Shown here: positions 37,522-47,123 of the stretch, piece by piece
Layout of the letters: each line of letters starts with the position of its first letter
Position numbering within the stretch: the first letter of the stretch is position 1
NCBI GenBank assembly: GCA_947493215.1
Contig: CANLQE010000001.1
Span: forward strand, 2,419,404 to 2,483,403
Source: an uncultured Sphingomonadaceae bacterium
Lineage (GTDB): Bacteria; Pseudomonadota; Alphaproteobacteria; Sphingomonadales; Sphingomonadaceae
DNA length: 64,000 bases
Reading direction: 5' to 3'
Made by a program: the position numbers and the translations under genes
Notes under the pieces: model-generated
What the model was told of the DNA's origin: nothing
The model's input: the letters and a program-made list of their open reading frames with translations, nothing else
Databases searched by the model: none

Positions 37522-37770
37522 ATGCGTTTCGGTAAAATTAGTATGGCTGCAGTCGCAGCCGCATCCCTGGTTGCTACACCTGTGTTCGCACAGGCTGCTC
37601 AGCCAGTTTCCAAAGTTTCCCAAGCTGTTCGTGCTGACGCATCTGCAGCCGAAGAAGAAAAACTTTCTGGCGGATCTGGCATTATCATTGCTGTTCTCGC
37701 CGCTGCTGCAGTCATCGGTGGTATCATTATCGCTGCTGACGGAAGCGACGACGATCCAACAAGCCCCTGA
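37522..37770 (+). CDS. Small exported membrane peptide with Ala/Gly/Ile-rich helix
   Basis: 82 residues from ATG 37522, which has AAGGAG seven bases upstream. A signal peptide (RFGKISMAAVAAASLVATPVFAQA) is followed by a ~25-residue polar segment, a strongly hydrophobic Gly/Ala/Ile helix (GSGIIIAVLAAAAVIGGIII) and a short acidic end (DGSDDDPTSP). Similar tiny proteins are common in sphingomonads with no known role. It has a 200-base untranslated upstream region and its own strong terminator, so it is a monocistronic and probably well expressed gene. Confidence 0.75.
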   Translation: MRFGKISMAAVAAASLVATPVFAQAAQPVSKVSQAVRADASAAEEEKLSGGSGIIIAVLAAAAVIGGIIIAADGSDDDPTSP

Positions 37771-37794
37771 ATTCAGGCGCTAAACGAATTTAAG

Positions 37795-37823
37795 ATGGCG
37801 GCCTTTTGGTCGCCATTTTTTTT
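37795..37823 (+). terminator. Terminator of the small membrane peptide gene
   Basis: ATGGCGGCC-tttt-GGTCGCCAT followed by eight Ts, 25 bases after the stop codon. Confidence 0.92.
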
Positions 37824-37909
37824 GCCGATAACCGCCCGGAAAGACTCAAATAGCGACGAGGAGCATTCCAGCGGTTGCACTTGACCATCAGATTTCCCAT
37901 ATCGGTTTT

Positions 37910-38476
37910 ATGACAGAAAATCAGCAGCATGGCATGCAACAATGGCATGGCACCACCATCCTCTCCGTCCGCAAAAATGGCAAAGTGATCGTCGCCGGAG
38001 ACGGTCAGGTTTCTATGGGTCAAACCGTAATGAAACCGAACGCCCGCAAAGTCCGCCAACTCCATGACGGCTCCGTCATCGGCGGTTTCGCCGGCGCCAC
38101 CGCAGACGCTTTTACATTGTTCGAACGCCTCGAAGCAAAACTGGAGCGCCATAACGGCCAGCTGATGCGGGCCGCAGTGGAACTAGCCAAAGACTGGCGT
38201 ACGGATAAATATTTACGCAATCTCGAAGCCATGATGATCGTCGCGGACAAAGAAGTGACATTGATCCTCACGGGTAATGGTGATGTGCTGGAGCCGACCA
38301 AAGGTATTGCGGCGATTGGATCAGGTGGTAACTTTGCCCTTGCTGCCGCCAGAGCGCTAGTCGACTATGAAAAAGATGCGGAGAAACTTGCGCGCAAGGC
38401 CATGGCTATTGCCGGAGAAGTCTGCGTGTACACAAATGATCAGGTCACCGTCGAAACGTTGGATAGCGGCACCTAA
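37910..38476 (+). CDS. hslV: ATP-dependent protease proteolytic subunit HslV
   Basis: 188-residue proteasome-like threonine protease. The precursor segment ends at [10 protein letters not shown] so that Thr becomes the N-terminal nucleophile after processing; [20 protein letters not shown] and the Gly-rich [16 protein letters not shown] match the family. ATG 37910 is kept, with an alternative at 37934 that gives a shorter propeptide. Pairs with hslU 60 bases downstream. Confidence 0.96.
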   Translation: MTENQQHGMQQWHGTTILSVRKNGKVIVAGDGQVSMGQTVMKPNARKVRQLHDGSVIGGFAGATADAFTLFERLEAKLERHNGQLMRAAVELAKDWRTDKYLRNLEAMMIVADKEVTLILTGNGDVLEPTKGIAAIGSGGNFALAAARALVDYEKDAEKLARKAMAIAGEVCVYTNDQVTVETLDSGT

Positions 38477-38536
38477 GTCGCTTGCTCCGCCTACTCAACC
38501 GACAACTTTCCCATTTGATTCCATCAAAGGTTTAAT

Positions 38537-39838
38537 ATGCTAGATAATCTTACCCCCAAGGCCATTGTAAAGGCGCTGGACGAACATATCGTAGGTCAGC
38601 AGGACGCAAAACGCGCCGTCGCCGTCGCTATGCGCAACCGCTGGCGGCGCCAGAAACTACCCGCAGAATTGCGTGAAGAAGTGACGCCAAAAAACATCCT
38701 TATGATCGGGCCTACCGGTTGCGGCAAAACCGAGATTTCCAGGCGTCTAGCAAAACTGGCTGATGCACCCTTCATCAAGATTGAAGCGACCAAATTTACC
38801 GAAGTTGGTTATGTTGGCCGGGACGTGGAACAGATTGCTCGCGATCTTGCGGAAGAGGCGGTTCGCCTCGAACGTGAACGTCGTCGGTCAGCCGTCCACG
38901 AGGCAGCGACCGAAGCCGCAATGAAACGCCTGCTCGACGTCCTTTGCGGCGAGAATGCCAGTGAAGCCACGCGAGAAAGCTTTCGCCAGCGGGTTGTCGA
39001 TAATCATATGAACGATACCGAGATCGAGATCGAAGTAGAAGATACACCCGCAGCACCGATGGACATCCCGGGAATGTCGGGACAGGTTGGTATGATCAAC
39101 CTGTCTGACATGATGGGCAAGGCCCTTGGCCAGAACGCCAAAAAGCGCCGCAAGATGCGCGTCGCGGATGCTTGGGACAAATTGGTCGAAGAGGAATCGG
39201 ACAAGCGCCTTGATGATGATGACATCGCGCGTTCAGCCATCACAGATGCAGAGTCGAACGGTATCGTCTTCCTCGACGAAATCGACAAAATCGCAGTCAG
39301 CGATGTTCGAGGCGGTTCGGTTAGCCGAGAAGGGGTGCAACGCGACCTCTTGCCGCTGATTGAGGGCACAACCGTTGCAACCAAATATGGTCCGATGAAA
39401 ACCGACCATATTCTCTTCATTGCATCCGGTGCTTTTTCAATCTCCAAGCCCAGCGACATGCTACCCGAGCTGCAAGGGCGCCTGCCGATCCGCGTCGAAT
39501 TGCGCGCGCTAACAGAAGAGGATTTCGTTCGGATTCTAACCGAAACAAAAGCCAATCTTCCAAGGCAATATGTTGCTTTGTTGGGGACAGAAGAAGTCAC
39601 CATCGAGATCACAGCGGATGCGATTAAGAAGCTCGCGGAGATAGCGGCTAATGTAAATGAAACGGTAGAGAATATCGGAGCTCGGAGGCTACAGACCGTG
39701 ATGGAAAAACTGCTCGAGGAAATCAGCTTTGATGCAGAGGATCGCAAGGGCGAGACCATCGTGGTTGATGCCGCCTATGTTGACGGTCAGTTGTCCGATG
39801 TTGCCAAAGATACGGACTTGTCCAAATATGTATTATAG
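38537..39838 (+). CDS. hslU: HslUV ATPase subunit
   Basis: 433-residue AAA+ unfoldase that feeds substrates to HslV. Walker [16 protein letters not shown] near residue 58, Walker [12 protein letters not shown], sensor-1 region and the extreme C-terminal KYVL that docks into HslV. The intermediate I-domain (about 110-235) is present. Follows hslV as the normal heat-shock pair. Confidence 0.97.
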   Translation: MLDNLTPKAIVKALDEHIVGQQDAKRAVAVAMRNRWRRQKLPAELREEVTPKNILMIGPTGCGKTEISRRLAKLADAPFIKIEATKFTEVGYVGRDVEQIARDLAEEAVRLERERRRSAVHEAATEAAMKRLLDVLCGENASEATRESFRQRVVDNHMNDTEIEIEVEDTPAAPMDIPGMSGQVGMINLSDMMGKALGQNAKKRRKMRVADAWDKLVEEESDKRLDDDDIARSAITDAESNGIVFLDEIDKIAVSDVRGGSVSREGVQRDLLPLIEGTTVATKYGPMKTDHILFIASGAFSISKPSDMLPELQGRLPIRVELRALTEEDFVRILTETKANLPRQYVALLGTEEVTIEITADAIKKLAEIAANVNETVENIGARRLQTVMEKLLEEISFDAEDRKGETIVVDAAYVDGQLSDVAKDTDLSKYVL

Positions 39839-39960
39839 CGGCTACTAGTTTCTCTTAGACGGAGAGGAAAGGCCGCTCTCGTCACAAAAAGTGGCTTCTC
39901 CTGTGCAACCAAATTCTGCTTTCGGACGAATTATCTCTGACAAACTTTAGGAGTCTTATT

Positions 39961-40590
39961 TTGAAACGGATCATATCTCTTTGTGCACTCGCCCCTGCTC
40001 TGGCCTTTGCATCATGTTCAGAACCCAAAAACCCGGCCGACGAAGGACCTGAAGCTAGCGAAGTGGAGAGCCCGGTCATAAGCGAGGAAGCTGCGGAAAT
40101 TCAAACTATCGATGTTGGCCTGGCGGTCGGCGAAACGGCCCCTCTACAAGCAAATTTCGCTACCGGTGATGGTGATCAGACCCTCGCTACCATTTTGGAA
40201 GATGGCGCAGCGATTCTAGTTTTTACACGGTCCGTCGAATGGTGCCCGTTCTGCCAAACGCAGCTGAAAGGCATTAATGCGATCGCCGGCGATCTCGAGG
40301 AACGCGGATATAAATTATATGGCGTGAGCTATGACGCGGTCGAAAGTCAGGATCGTTTTTCAAAAAACCAGATGCTGGAATATCCGATGTTGTCAGACGA
40401 GAGCTCCGCAGCGATCGACGCCTTTGGCCTGCGTGACCCTCAATATACCGAAGGAAAAGCCGTCGGCGTTCCTTATGCTTCAGTCGTAGTGATCGACAAA
40501 GATGGAAAAATCACCGGAAAATCGGTATCGGGAGACTTTAAAAAACGCCCCACCAATGAACAACTATTGGCGATAGTTGACGCCATCTAG
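39961..40590 (+). CDS. Peroxiredoxin/redoxin-family lipoprotein
   Basis: 209 residues with a TTG start supported by AGGAG seven bases upstream. Signal peptide with lipobox FASC, an acidic Pro-rich spacer (about 20-45), then an AhpC/TSA-like thioredoxin fold with the redox motif SVEWCPFCQTQ (CPFC) and VVVIDKDGKITGKSVSGDF. The CxxC rather than a single peroxidatic Cys leans toward a thiol-disulfide reductase of the periplasm. Stands alone between hslU and the convergent M16 peptidase. Confidence 0.8.
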   Translation: MKRIISLCALAPALAFASCSEPKNPADEGPEASEVESPVISEEAAEIQTIDVGLAVGETAPLQANFATGDGDQTLATILEDGAAILVFTRSVEWCPFCQTQLKGINAIAGDLEERGYKLYGVSYDAVESQDRFSKNQMLEYPMLSDESSAAIDAFGLRDPQYTEGKAVGVPYASVVVIDKDGKITGKSVSGDFKKRPTNEQLLAIVDAI

Positions 40591-40607
40591 CGTCAGTGCT
40601 GGCTAGA

Positions 40608-43535
40608 CTATCTAGAAACTGAAGAAGCCGCGTCGTTACTGATCGCTTTAATGGCCGCGGCTTTTTTGTTTCTCTCCGGCAAGACGACCAATTTCCATCT
40701 GGTTGAGTCCTTCAGATATTTTTGCGCAAGTTGCTGCACTTCTTCAGGCGTAATTACCGTGTAATCACTGAGCAATGTCCCAAGAACTGAGAATTTTTTG
40801 GGATTATAACTCGCTCCTTCCAGCTGACTCATCCAGAAACTGTTGCCGCTACTTGCGCGCGATATCAGCTGGCGAAGTGGTTCAACAACCCGTTTCAATT
40901 CATCGGGACTAACCGGCTTTTCGCGCAGGTCTTTGGCGATCAATTCTGCGACACCGTAAAAACGATCGACATTACTTGGCGTTAACTGGCTTGATGCGCT
41001 GATATAGCCACCGGTTTGGAATGCGACGGGCCAACTGTTAACGACCTGCGGACTATAGCTGGCGCCTTCCTTAGAGCGTAAAATTTCAAACATACGATCA
41101 TTGAAAATCGACACCAATACTTCCAGCTGACGGCTTTCTTTGATATTTTCGATTCCTCCGCCCGTTGGCCAAGCAACCAACGCCGCAGCCCGCTCAGAAT
41201 CCCCTTTGTGTACAAGAATTTCGGGGCCAGCCCTAGGCATTGGGAACATGGGTGACGTTCCGCCGTTGGGAATAGCCTCCACCTTACGCTTGCGCAGCGC
41301 GCCAAATGTTTTCAGCACCGCTTTAACCGCTTCATCCCGATCGAAATCGCCGAACAGCATCAATTCAATCGGGCCACTTGTCAAAATTGGCTTCCAGAAT
41401 TTTTTAAAATCCTTTGGCGTCAGAGCGTCAAAATCCTCTTTATCGGGTGTTTTCCAGCGAGGATCCTTGCCGCGCACCAGCCATTCCAAGTCCCGTTGCA
41501 GAACAGCCTGAGGTGAGGCAGCAAAACTGTCATAGCCAATCAAAGAAGCTGCACGACCACGAATAACCGGTGCCTCGTCCCAGCGCGGATATTGTAGCTT
41601 GGCGGCAATTAAGTGCAGCTGATCCTCGAGGTCAGCGGCCCTGGTATCCGCTTTGATTTCAAAGGCATCATTATCAATTTCAAACCCCAGTCCGATCCTT
41701 CTACCAGTGGTTATCTTATCCAATTCTTCCTGCCCAAGGTCGCCGATGCCGCTGGCCATCAAGGCCATAGCACCGGTCCAGGCAAGCCCGTCTTCATCTG
41801 CGTTCAGCCCGCTATATCCCTTGCCAAAGCGCGCATTGACCATGATTTTGTTGCGTTCCGCTGTATTGGGGAACAGCAGCACCCGAACACCATTGGACAG
41901 AATCAGTTTTTCGATTTCAAACCGGGAAACCTGCTCTGTTGAAGCAACCTTGCCCTTCCGTCCGATGCGCGGCAACGCGTCAAAACCAAGCTTTGCTTGT
42001 TCTACACGTGCGTTTGTCGCCGCCTTCACCTTTTCATTAAGAACCGCCGCCAATTTACTGTTGCCATCAGCCACTACTGTTGGAGAAGTCAGCAACGCTC
42101 TTGTGGCAACGCCGTCAAACAGCTTTTGAGTCGATTCAAGCAGCCGTTGCGGCGTGTAAAGGTTCCGCATCTCGCGAAATACATCCAATGCCGTTTGCGG
42201 TGTTGCAACGGTTTCTCTAATATCGACCGCGTTGACAATATCGTCCGCTTGTTTGCGCGCGGCCTCTGTCGGGTAACCTTCAGCGCCGATGGCCAGCGCC
42301 GCATCGAACTCCGCTATTTCTCGCGCAATATCTTCTTCCGATGGCGCCTGTGTTGTGGCGTCCGCGATCACCGCCCTAACGTCTCTCAAAGCCGCAGCCC
42401 AATCATCGCTTAGCGGGACGATATTGACAAATGTCCCATCAACAGACCGACTGACGTCTTCCTGGTTCACATTTGCCTGAAGATAGCTTCCCCCTGCCCT
42501 GGCCCGCGCCTCTAATCGGCGGTTGATCATTTGCAGCGCCAGCAAATCAATCAGCAATTGCTGGTTATAAGCAATGGTATCATCAACTTGTCGCCACGGC
42601 CGCATGGTCGCCAAGGATATGAAGCGCGGTAAACTAGGTTGAATCAGAACCCGACTTTTGTCCGCATCGGCATCGGGGTCTCCAAATTCAGGGGCAATAC
42701 CTGCCTCGCCTTTGCCTTTCCAATCAGAGAAATGCTTTTTCAAAAGAGCTTCGAATTCAGCCGGATCGCCATCTCCGGCAACCACAATCACTGTATTCTC
42801 TGGTCGATACCAACGTTGATGAAAAAGTTGCAGCATTTGGGGCGTCGCCGCGGTTAACGATTCAGGTGTTCCTATCGGGGCCCGGCTGGCTAGTCGCTGA
42901 TTTGCGAAGAATAACTCGCGCGTGGCATCCTGCACTTTCGTCTGCGGTCCCTGACGCTCCCGCAACTCGGCCAAGACCACAGGACGCTCGGCGGAGACCG
43001 CTGTTGCGTTCAAACCAGGCGCGCTAACCATACCGGATATAATCTTGATGCTCTCATCCAGACTTGTCGGATTGGCGTTGGGCAGATCAAGTTTGTAAAC
43101 CGTTTGAGTCGGCGTTGTTTCCGCATTGCTATCGCTGCCAAAAGTTGCGCCCAGGCGTTGCCACACCCGTTTCGCCTCACCGTCAGGAACATATTCGGAA
43201 CCACGGAAAGACAGATGCTCCATAAAATGGGCAAAGCCTTGTTCGTTGTCTTTCTCCATCAACGAGCCAACATCAACCCGCACTCGAATGGATACTTGGC
43301 CCGGCGGAACACCGTTATTTTTGACCGCATAGCGCAGGCCATTATCTAACGTGCCAAAGGTCCAGCTTTTATCAACCGGAACATCGCTGCCTTCATACAA
43401 CCAAGGCTGTTCTGCGCTGATTTCAGATTGGGCACTCTGAGCCTGAACTGGCGGTGCCAGAATCGGTAAGACGAGTCCCGTAAAAATGGCCAATGATGTG
43501 AGAAAGCGACCCGTTGCGCTGAAATTTTTATACAT
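40608..43535 (-). CDS. Periplasmic M16-family zinc metallopeptidase
   Basis: 975 residues from ATG 43535, with a signal peptide (FLTSLAIFTGLVLPILAPPVQA). The inverted zinc motif HFMEH (H103, E106, H107) in QGFAHFMEHLSFRGSEY is intact. The length and four M16-type repeats (two per half) fit the pitrilysin/insulinase group with fused halves. The second half lacks a zinc motif as usual. Substrates are unknown; a role in degrading periplasmic peptides is only a family inference. Confidence 0.9.
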   Translation of the reverse strand: MYKNFSATGRFLTSLAIFTGLVLPILAPPVQAQSAQSEISAEQPWLYEGSDVPVDKSWTFGTLDNGLRYAVKNNGVPPGQVSIRVRVDVGSLMEKDNEQGFAHFMEHLSFRGSEYVPDGEAKRVWQRLGATFGSDSNAETTPTQTVYKLDLPNANPTSLDESIKIISGMVSAPGLNATAVSAERPVVLAELRERQGPQTKVQDATRELFFANQRLASRAPIGTPESLTAATPQMLQLFHQRWYRPENTVIVVAGDGDPAEFEALLKKHFSDWKGKGEAGIAPEFGDPDADADKSRVLIQPSLPRFISLATMRPWRQVDDTIAYNQQLLIDLLALQMINRRLEARARAGGSYLQANVNQEDVSRSVDGTFVNIVPLSDDWAAALRDVRAVIADATTQAPSEEDIAREIAEFDAALAIGAEGYPTEAARKQADDIVNAVDIRETVATPQTALDVFREMRNLYTPQRLLESTQKLFDGVATRALLTSPTVVADGNSKLAAVLNEKVKAATNARVEQAKLGFDALPRIGRKGKVASTEQVSRFEIEKLILSNGVRVLLFPNTAERNKIMVNARFGKGYSGLNADEDGLAWTGAMALMASGIGDLGQEELDKITTGRRIGLGFEIDNDAFEIKADTRAADLEDQLHLIAAKLQYPRWDEAPVIRGRAASLIGYDSFAASPQAVLQRDLEWLVRGKDPRWKTPDKEDFDALTPKDFKKFWKPILTSGPIELMLFGDFDRDEAVKAVLKTFGALRKRKVEAIPNGGTSPMFPMPRAGPEILVHKGDSERAAALVAWPTGGGIENIKESRQLEVLVSIFNDRMFEILRSKEGASYSPQVVNSWPVAFQTGGYISASSQLTPSNVDRFYGVAELIAKDLREKPVSPDELKRVVEPLRQLISRASSGNSFWMSQLEGASYNPKKFSVLGTLLSDYTVITPEEVQQLAQKYLKDSTRWKLVVLPERNKKAAAIKAISNDAASSVSR

Positions 43536-43684
43536 AATGTGATTATAAGCAGGGGCAATCTTACTGGCCAGTGAATAAAAGTCCCCTTGATGATGCAAAA
43601 TATGAATGAGCGGCATTCAATCTTTTGATCCCATGATGGCAATTTGACCTTGATAGCCTGGTCAAAAACTCCCACATATCGAAT

Positions 43685-44257
43685 ATGTTAATAGAAACCG
43701 AAAAAACACCGAATCCATCCACACTCAAATTCCTGATGGGCCAAACGGTCATGACAGACGGAACCCGGGATTTTGCATCTCCGGAGGATGCAGATATTTC
43801 ACCATTGGCAGAGGCCTTGTTCACTCTGGGCGACGTGACCGGCGTCTTTTTTGGTTCAGATTTTGTATCTGTCACCGCCGGCCCTGGATCGGAATGGACC
43901 GATGTAAAACCCCAGGTGTTGAGCATTTTGCTCGACCATTTTTCCGCAGGCTTGCCTCTTTTTAAACCCGGGTCAGCTGGCGAAATTCATATTCCAGCAG
44001 AAGAAGAAGTACATGACGATCCGGAGGACGCAGATATCGTCGCACAGATTAAGGAATTAATAGAAACCCGCGTGCGGCCTGCTGTTGCCAATGATGGCGG
44101 TGATATCGTCTATCGCGGATTCAATCAGGGCATTGTATTCCTTAAAATGCAAGGCGCTTGCGCAGGATGCCCATCATCAACGGCGACCTTGAAGCACGGC
44201 ATAGAATCTCTGCTTAAACATTATGTACCGGAAGTCGTAGAAGTCAGAGCGGCCTAA
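43685..44257 (+). CDS. Nfu-type iron-sulfur cluster carrier
   Basis: 190 residues. An N-terminal Scaffold_Nfu domain (TEKTPNPSTLKFLMGQTVM, residues 5-90) is followed by a NifU-like C-terminal domain with the cluster ligands CAGCPSS and the preceding VRPAVANDGGDI. It carries [4Fe-4S] clusters to target enzymes, plausibly including the radical-SAM proteins QueE and MiaB and LipA-dependent lipoylation. First of a long plus-strand gene run. Confidence 0.93.
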   Translation: MLIETEKTPNPSTLKFLMGQTVMTDGTRDFASPEDADISPLAEALFTLGDVTGVFFGSDFVSVTAGPGSEWTDVKPQVLSILLDHFSAGLPLFKPGSAGEIHIPAEEEVHDDPEDADIVAQIKELIETRVRPAVANDGGDIVYRGFNQGIVFLKMQGACAGCPSSTATLKHGIESLLKHYVPEVVEVRAA

Positions 44258-44291
44258 CCTACCTATCGAACGACAAGGGACCACGGGGAAT

Positions 44292-44885
44292 ATGACTCAA
44301 CCACTTGATGATGCGGCACTGGATCAGCTTTTTCGTGAAGCGCGCACGTATAACGGTTACCATGAGAAACCTGTGACCACTGAGCAGCTGCACGCCATCT
44401 GGGACCTTATGAAAATGGGTCCGACCAGTGCAAATATGCTGCCTGCGCGGATGATTTGGTGCCACAGCCAAGATGCAAAGCAACGCCTTGCCGACTGTGC
44501 TGGCGAAGGAAATAAAGACAAGATCACAAAGGCCCCCGCTGCGGTCATCATCGGCATGGACCAAGATTTTCATGAATATCTGCCAGAGCTTTTCCCGCAT
44601 ACCGATGCCAAAAGCTGGTTCGACGGCGACCCGGAAGGACGCGCTGTGGGGGCAATGCGCAATAGCTCCTTGCAAGGGGCTTACCTTATTCTGGCGGCCC
44701 GGGCATTGGGCCTGGATACCGGTCCGATGTCAGGCTTTGACAATGCTGCTGTGGACAAGGCTTTTTTCGGCGATCAACCGAGCGTAAAATCGAATTTTAT
44801 TTCGACCCTTGGCTATGGCGATCCAGCGACAATTTTTGACCGCAGCCCGCGCCCTGATTTTGATAAATTCAACGCGATTATCTGA
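44292..44885 (+). CDS. Nitroreductase-family protein, RutE-like (malonic semialdehyde reductase)
   Basis: 197-residue FMN-dependent oxidoreductase. The N-terminal ARTYNGYHEKPV and LMKMGPTSANMLPARMIW (flavin contacts), AVGAMRNSSLQGAYLILAARALGLDTGPMSGFD and the final GYGDP match the RutE/HadB-type subgroup. No rut genes are near, so the malonic semialdehyde assignment is by similarity alone; a general aldehyde or quinone reductase is equally possible. Confidence 0.85.
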   Translation: MTQPLDDAALDQLFREARTYNGYHEKPVTTEQLHAIWDLMKMGPTSANMLPARMIWCHSQDAKQRLADCAGEGNKDKITKAPAAVIIGMDQDFHEYLPELFPHTDAKSWFDGDPEGRAVGAMRNSSLQGAYLILAARALGLDTGPMSGFDNAAVDKAFFGDQPSVKSNFISTLGYGDPATIFDRSPRPDFDKFNAII

Positions 44886-44902
44886 CGGTCTGCGCGAGAC
44901 AA

Positions 44903-45529
44903 ATGGGCAACCGTGTTCTCACGATAGACACTGCAACAACGGCTTGTTCGGTTTCTTTGTTTGAAGACAAGCACCTCATAGCAAACAGCTTTGAAGAAAT
45001 TGGACGCGGCCATGCCGAAAAACTGGTCCCCATGATTGCGCAACTTCCTGATAAAGGGCGCGCAGACCGAATCTTGGTCAATTGCGGGCCAGGAAGTTTT
45101 ACCGGCGTACGTATCGGCCTGTCCGCCGCAAAGGCTTTGGCAATGGCTTGGCATGCCGGAATTTCGGGATATCAATGTCTGCATCTTGTTGCTGCACAGG
45201 CGCTCGCTGAAATGAAACATCCCGTTCCCGTCTTTATCGCCATGGTTGGCGGACATGGAGAGTATTTTGTTCAGAATTTTGCCGCAGACGGCAGCGCTCT
45301 GGATGCGCTTCTTTCGCTATCGCCCGAAGCCGCCCTGCTTGAAAGAAAAGCGGATTATTTTGCCGGCTCAGCTGCGGAACCTCTAGCTAGCCTTGCTGGT
45401 GACGCAGCCCATTCGACCATCTTGCCCGATGCGGCCAAATCCATTTTACTATCCGAACATAATGAATATTTGGACGTGGCCCCAATCTATGGACGCGCGC
45501 CTGATGCACAACCGGCTCGTCAGGCATAA
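44903..45529 (+). CDS. tsaB: tRNA threonylcarbamoyladenosine synthesis protein TsaB
   Basis: 208-residue ASKHA-fold partner of TsaD in making t6A at position 37 of ANN-decoding tRNAs. The opening VLTIDTATTACSVSLF and the signature VNCGPGSFTGVRIGLSAAKALAMA are diagnostic. Located three bases before rimI, the usual pair, and in the same window as a tRNA-Thr that carries this modification. Confidence 0.94.
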   Translation: MGNRVLTIDTATTACSVSLFEDKHLIANSFEEIGRGHAEKLVPMIAQLPDKGRADRILVNCGPGSFTGVRIGLSAAKALAMAWHAGISGYQCLHLVAAQALAEMKHPVPVFIAMVGGHGEYFVQNFAADGSALDALLSLSPEAALLERKADYFAGSAAEPLASLAGDAAHSTILPDAAKSILLSEHNEYLDVAPIYGRAPDAQPARQA

Positions 45530-45532
45530 CCT

Positions 45533-46045
45533 ATGTCCGACGCCGTCCCTTTTACTGAAGATGACGGCAGCCCGGCTGACCTGAACACTGCCATAGAACT
45601 GGAATATGGCAGTTTCGAAAAGCTAAAAACGGTGATGCGGATCATGCATTCAGCCTTTTCAGACTTGTACGGAGAATCATGGAACGAGCACCAATGCCGG
45701 TCAATGCTGTCGTTACCGGGGACGCAATTGATGATCGCCAATCATAATATGGAATCCTGCGGTTTTGCTATCAGCAGAAATGTGGCCGGGGAGGAAGAAT
45801 TGCTGATGATCGCGGTCGATCCGCAATATCAGAATAAGGGTATTGGCATCGCTCTACTTAAACGGCTTGTTGCTGACGCAATAGAAAATGAGGTGGCTGC
45901 AGTCTTCTTGGAGGTGCGGTCTAATAACCCCGCCCAAAAATTGTATCGAAAACTTGGGTTCCAAAAGATAGGACTGCGACGGGGATATTATACAGGCGCC
46001 GATAAAGAGAAGTTTGATGCGATTACCTACAAAAAATCTCTGTGA
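45533..46045 (+). CDS. rimI: Ribosomal protein S18-alanine N-acetyltransferase RimI
   Basis: 170-residue GNAT enzyme. The acetyl-CoA loop VDPQYQNKGIGIALLKRLVADA and the closing EVRSNNPAQKLYRKLGFQKIGLRRGYY are as in RimI. The first ~35 residues are an unusual acidic extension; internal in-frame starts (for example near MRIMHSAF) could be used. Following tsaB supports the assignment. Confidence 0.88.
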   Translation: MSDAVPFTEDDGSPADLNTAIELEYGSFEKLKTVMRIMHSAFSDLYGESWNEHQCRSMLSLPGTQLMIANHNMESCGFAISRNVAGEEELLMIAVDPQYQNKGIGIALLKRLVADAIENEVAAVFLEVRSNNPAQKLYRKLGFQKIGLRRGYYTGADKEKFDAITYKKSL

Positions 46046-46171
46046 TCGGGAAAGCAACGCAGAATCAACACAGTACACAGGTTGATCGTTGATAACCCAT
46101 CTTGTCCGTGCAACTAATCGCGCAGCAAAAAATTGCTCAAAACCATAAAATGGTCGCACGATAGGGAATAT

Positions 46172-46585
46172 ATGACAGAGGAAGATAATGCTCTGAAGGA
46201 GACGCTGATAGCGCTTACTTCGGATATAGTTGCCGCGCATGTCAGTCATAACAGCGTTGCTGTCTCAGACTTACCGCTGATTATTAACAATGTTCATGGA
46301 GCGCTGTCAGGATTGTCCGGAAAAGCCGCAGAGCAAGCGCGCCCAGAACCGGCAGTACCGATTAAATCGTCAATAAAACCAGATTATGTTGTTTGCCTGG
46401 AAGATGGTAAAAAACTGAAAATGCTGAAACGTCATTTAATGACTCACTATGGCATGACACCGGATGAATATCGGGTAAAATGGGGATTGCCGAACAGCTA
46501 TCCGATGGTTGCTCCCAACTATGCCGAACAGCGGCGCCAACTGGCAAAGGCCATTGGCTTGGGGAAAAAGAAGAAAAAGGGCTAA
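46172..46585 (+). CDS. MucR/Ros-family transcriptional regulator
   Basis: 137 residues from ATG 46172 (AGGGA five bases upstream). An N-terminal helical oligomerisation part is followed by the prokaryotic zinc-finger VCLEDGKKLKMLKRHLMTHYGMTPDEYRVKWGLP. The first ligand is Cys, but the second position is Asp (CLED) instead of Cys, with the two His retained; Cys-Asp-His-His variants are known in MucR relatives. Acts as a global, H-NS-like regulator in alphaproteobacteria. Ends in a Lys-rich tail (GKKKKKG). Confidence 0.92.
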   Translation: MTEEDNALKETLIALTSDIVAAHVSHNSVAVSDLPLIINNVHGALSGLSGKAAEQARPEPAVPIKSSIKPDYVVCLEDGKKLKMLKRHLMTHYGMTPDEYRVKWGLPNSYPMVAPNYAEQRRQLAKAIGLGKKKKKG

Positions 46586-46613
46586 CCACCGCTTTTCAAT
46601 CGAAATAATCTAT

Positions 46614-46648
46614 GGGAAAATTGCGGACAGGTTCGCAATTTTCCCTTT
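46614..46648. terminator. Terminator-like palindrome between mucR and fur
   Basis: Perfect 12-base inverted repeat GGGAAAATTGCG-gacaggtt-CGCAATTTTCCC followed by TTT. Separates the mucR transcript from the fur group. Confidence 0.75.
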
Positions 46649-46691
46649 GCTTTATTGTCCACCGAGAATAGGGTAATATGTAACTATCGGG

Positions 46692-47123
46692 ATGGAGCAA
46701 ATGCCGGACAAAATTGATCTTGAAAAGCTATGTGCGGAAAAAGGCCTGCGGATAACCGACCAGCGTCGGGTCATTGCTCGTGTCATATCAGACGCAGACG
46801 ATCATCCTGATGTCGAAACCTTGCATGAACGGTCTTCGGCCGTTGATTCGCGCATTTCTATTGCCACAGTCTATCGAACCGTTCGCCTGTTTGAAGAAGC
46901 AGGCATTCTTGATCGCCACGACTTTGGTGACGGACGCGCACGCTATGAGGCGGTTCCAGAGGCGCATCATGACCATCTGATTGATGTGGAAACTGGCAAG
47001 GTGATTGAATTTGTCGATCCCGAACTGGAGGCTCTGCAAAAACAAATCGCCGAGAAGCTCGGCTACCGGCTGGTCGACCATCGCATGGAACTTTATGGCG
47101 TATCCTCTGACCGAAAAACCTGA
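46692..47123 (+). CDS. fur: Fur-family metal-dependent repressor
   Basis: 143 residues. The helix-turn-helix region RITDQRRVIARVISDADDHPDVETLHER, DSRISIATVYRTVRLFEEAGI, and metal site EAHHDHLIDVETGKVIEF. The usual CxxC is replaced by Asp/Glu (HLIDVETG), which is normal for alphaproteobacterial Fur/Mur. Whether iron or manganese is sensed cannot be told from the sequence. Start at 46692 or ATG 46701 (GGAG three bases upstream). The next gene starts inside it. Confidence 0.88.
   Translation: MEQMPDKIDLEKLCAEKGLRITDQRRVIARVISDADDHPDVETLHERSSAVDSRISIATVYRTVRLFEEAGILDRHDFGDGRARYEAVPEAHHDHLIDVETGKVIEFVDPELEALQKQIAEKLGYRLVDHRMELYGVSSDRKT

Noticed and set aside
39004-39759. 251-codon minus-strand frame in hslU
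   Set aside because: Ser/Arg/Ile-rich antisense shadow of a well conserved ATPase gene.
46046-46171. Possible small RNA between rimI and mucR
   Set aside because: Only short AT-rich sequence with weak promoter-like words and no terminator was seen.
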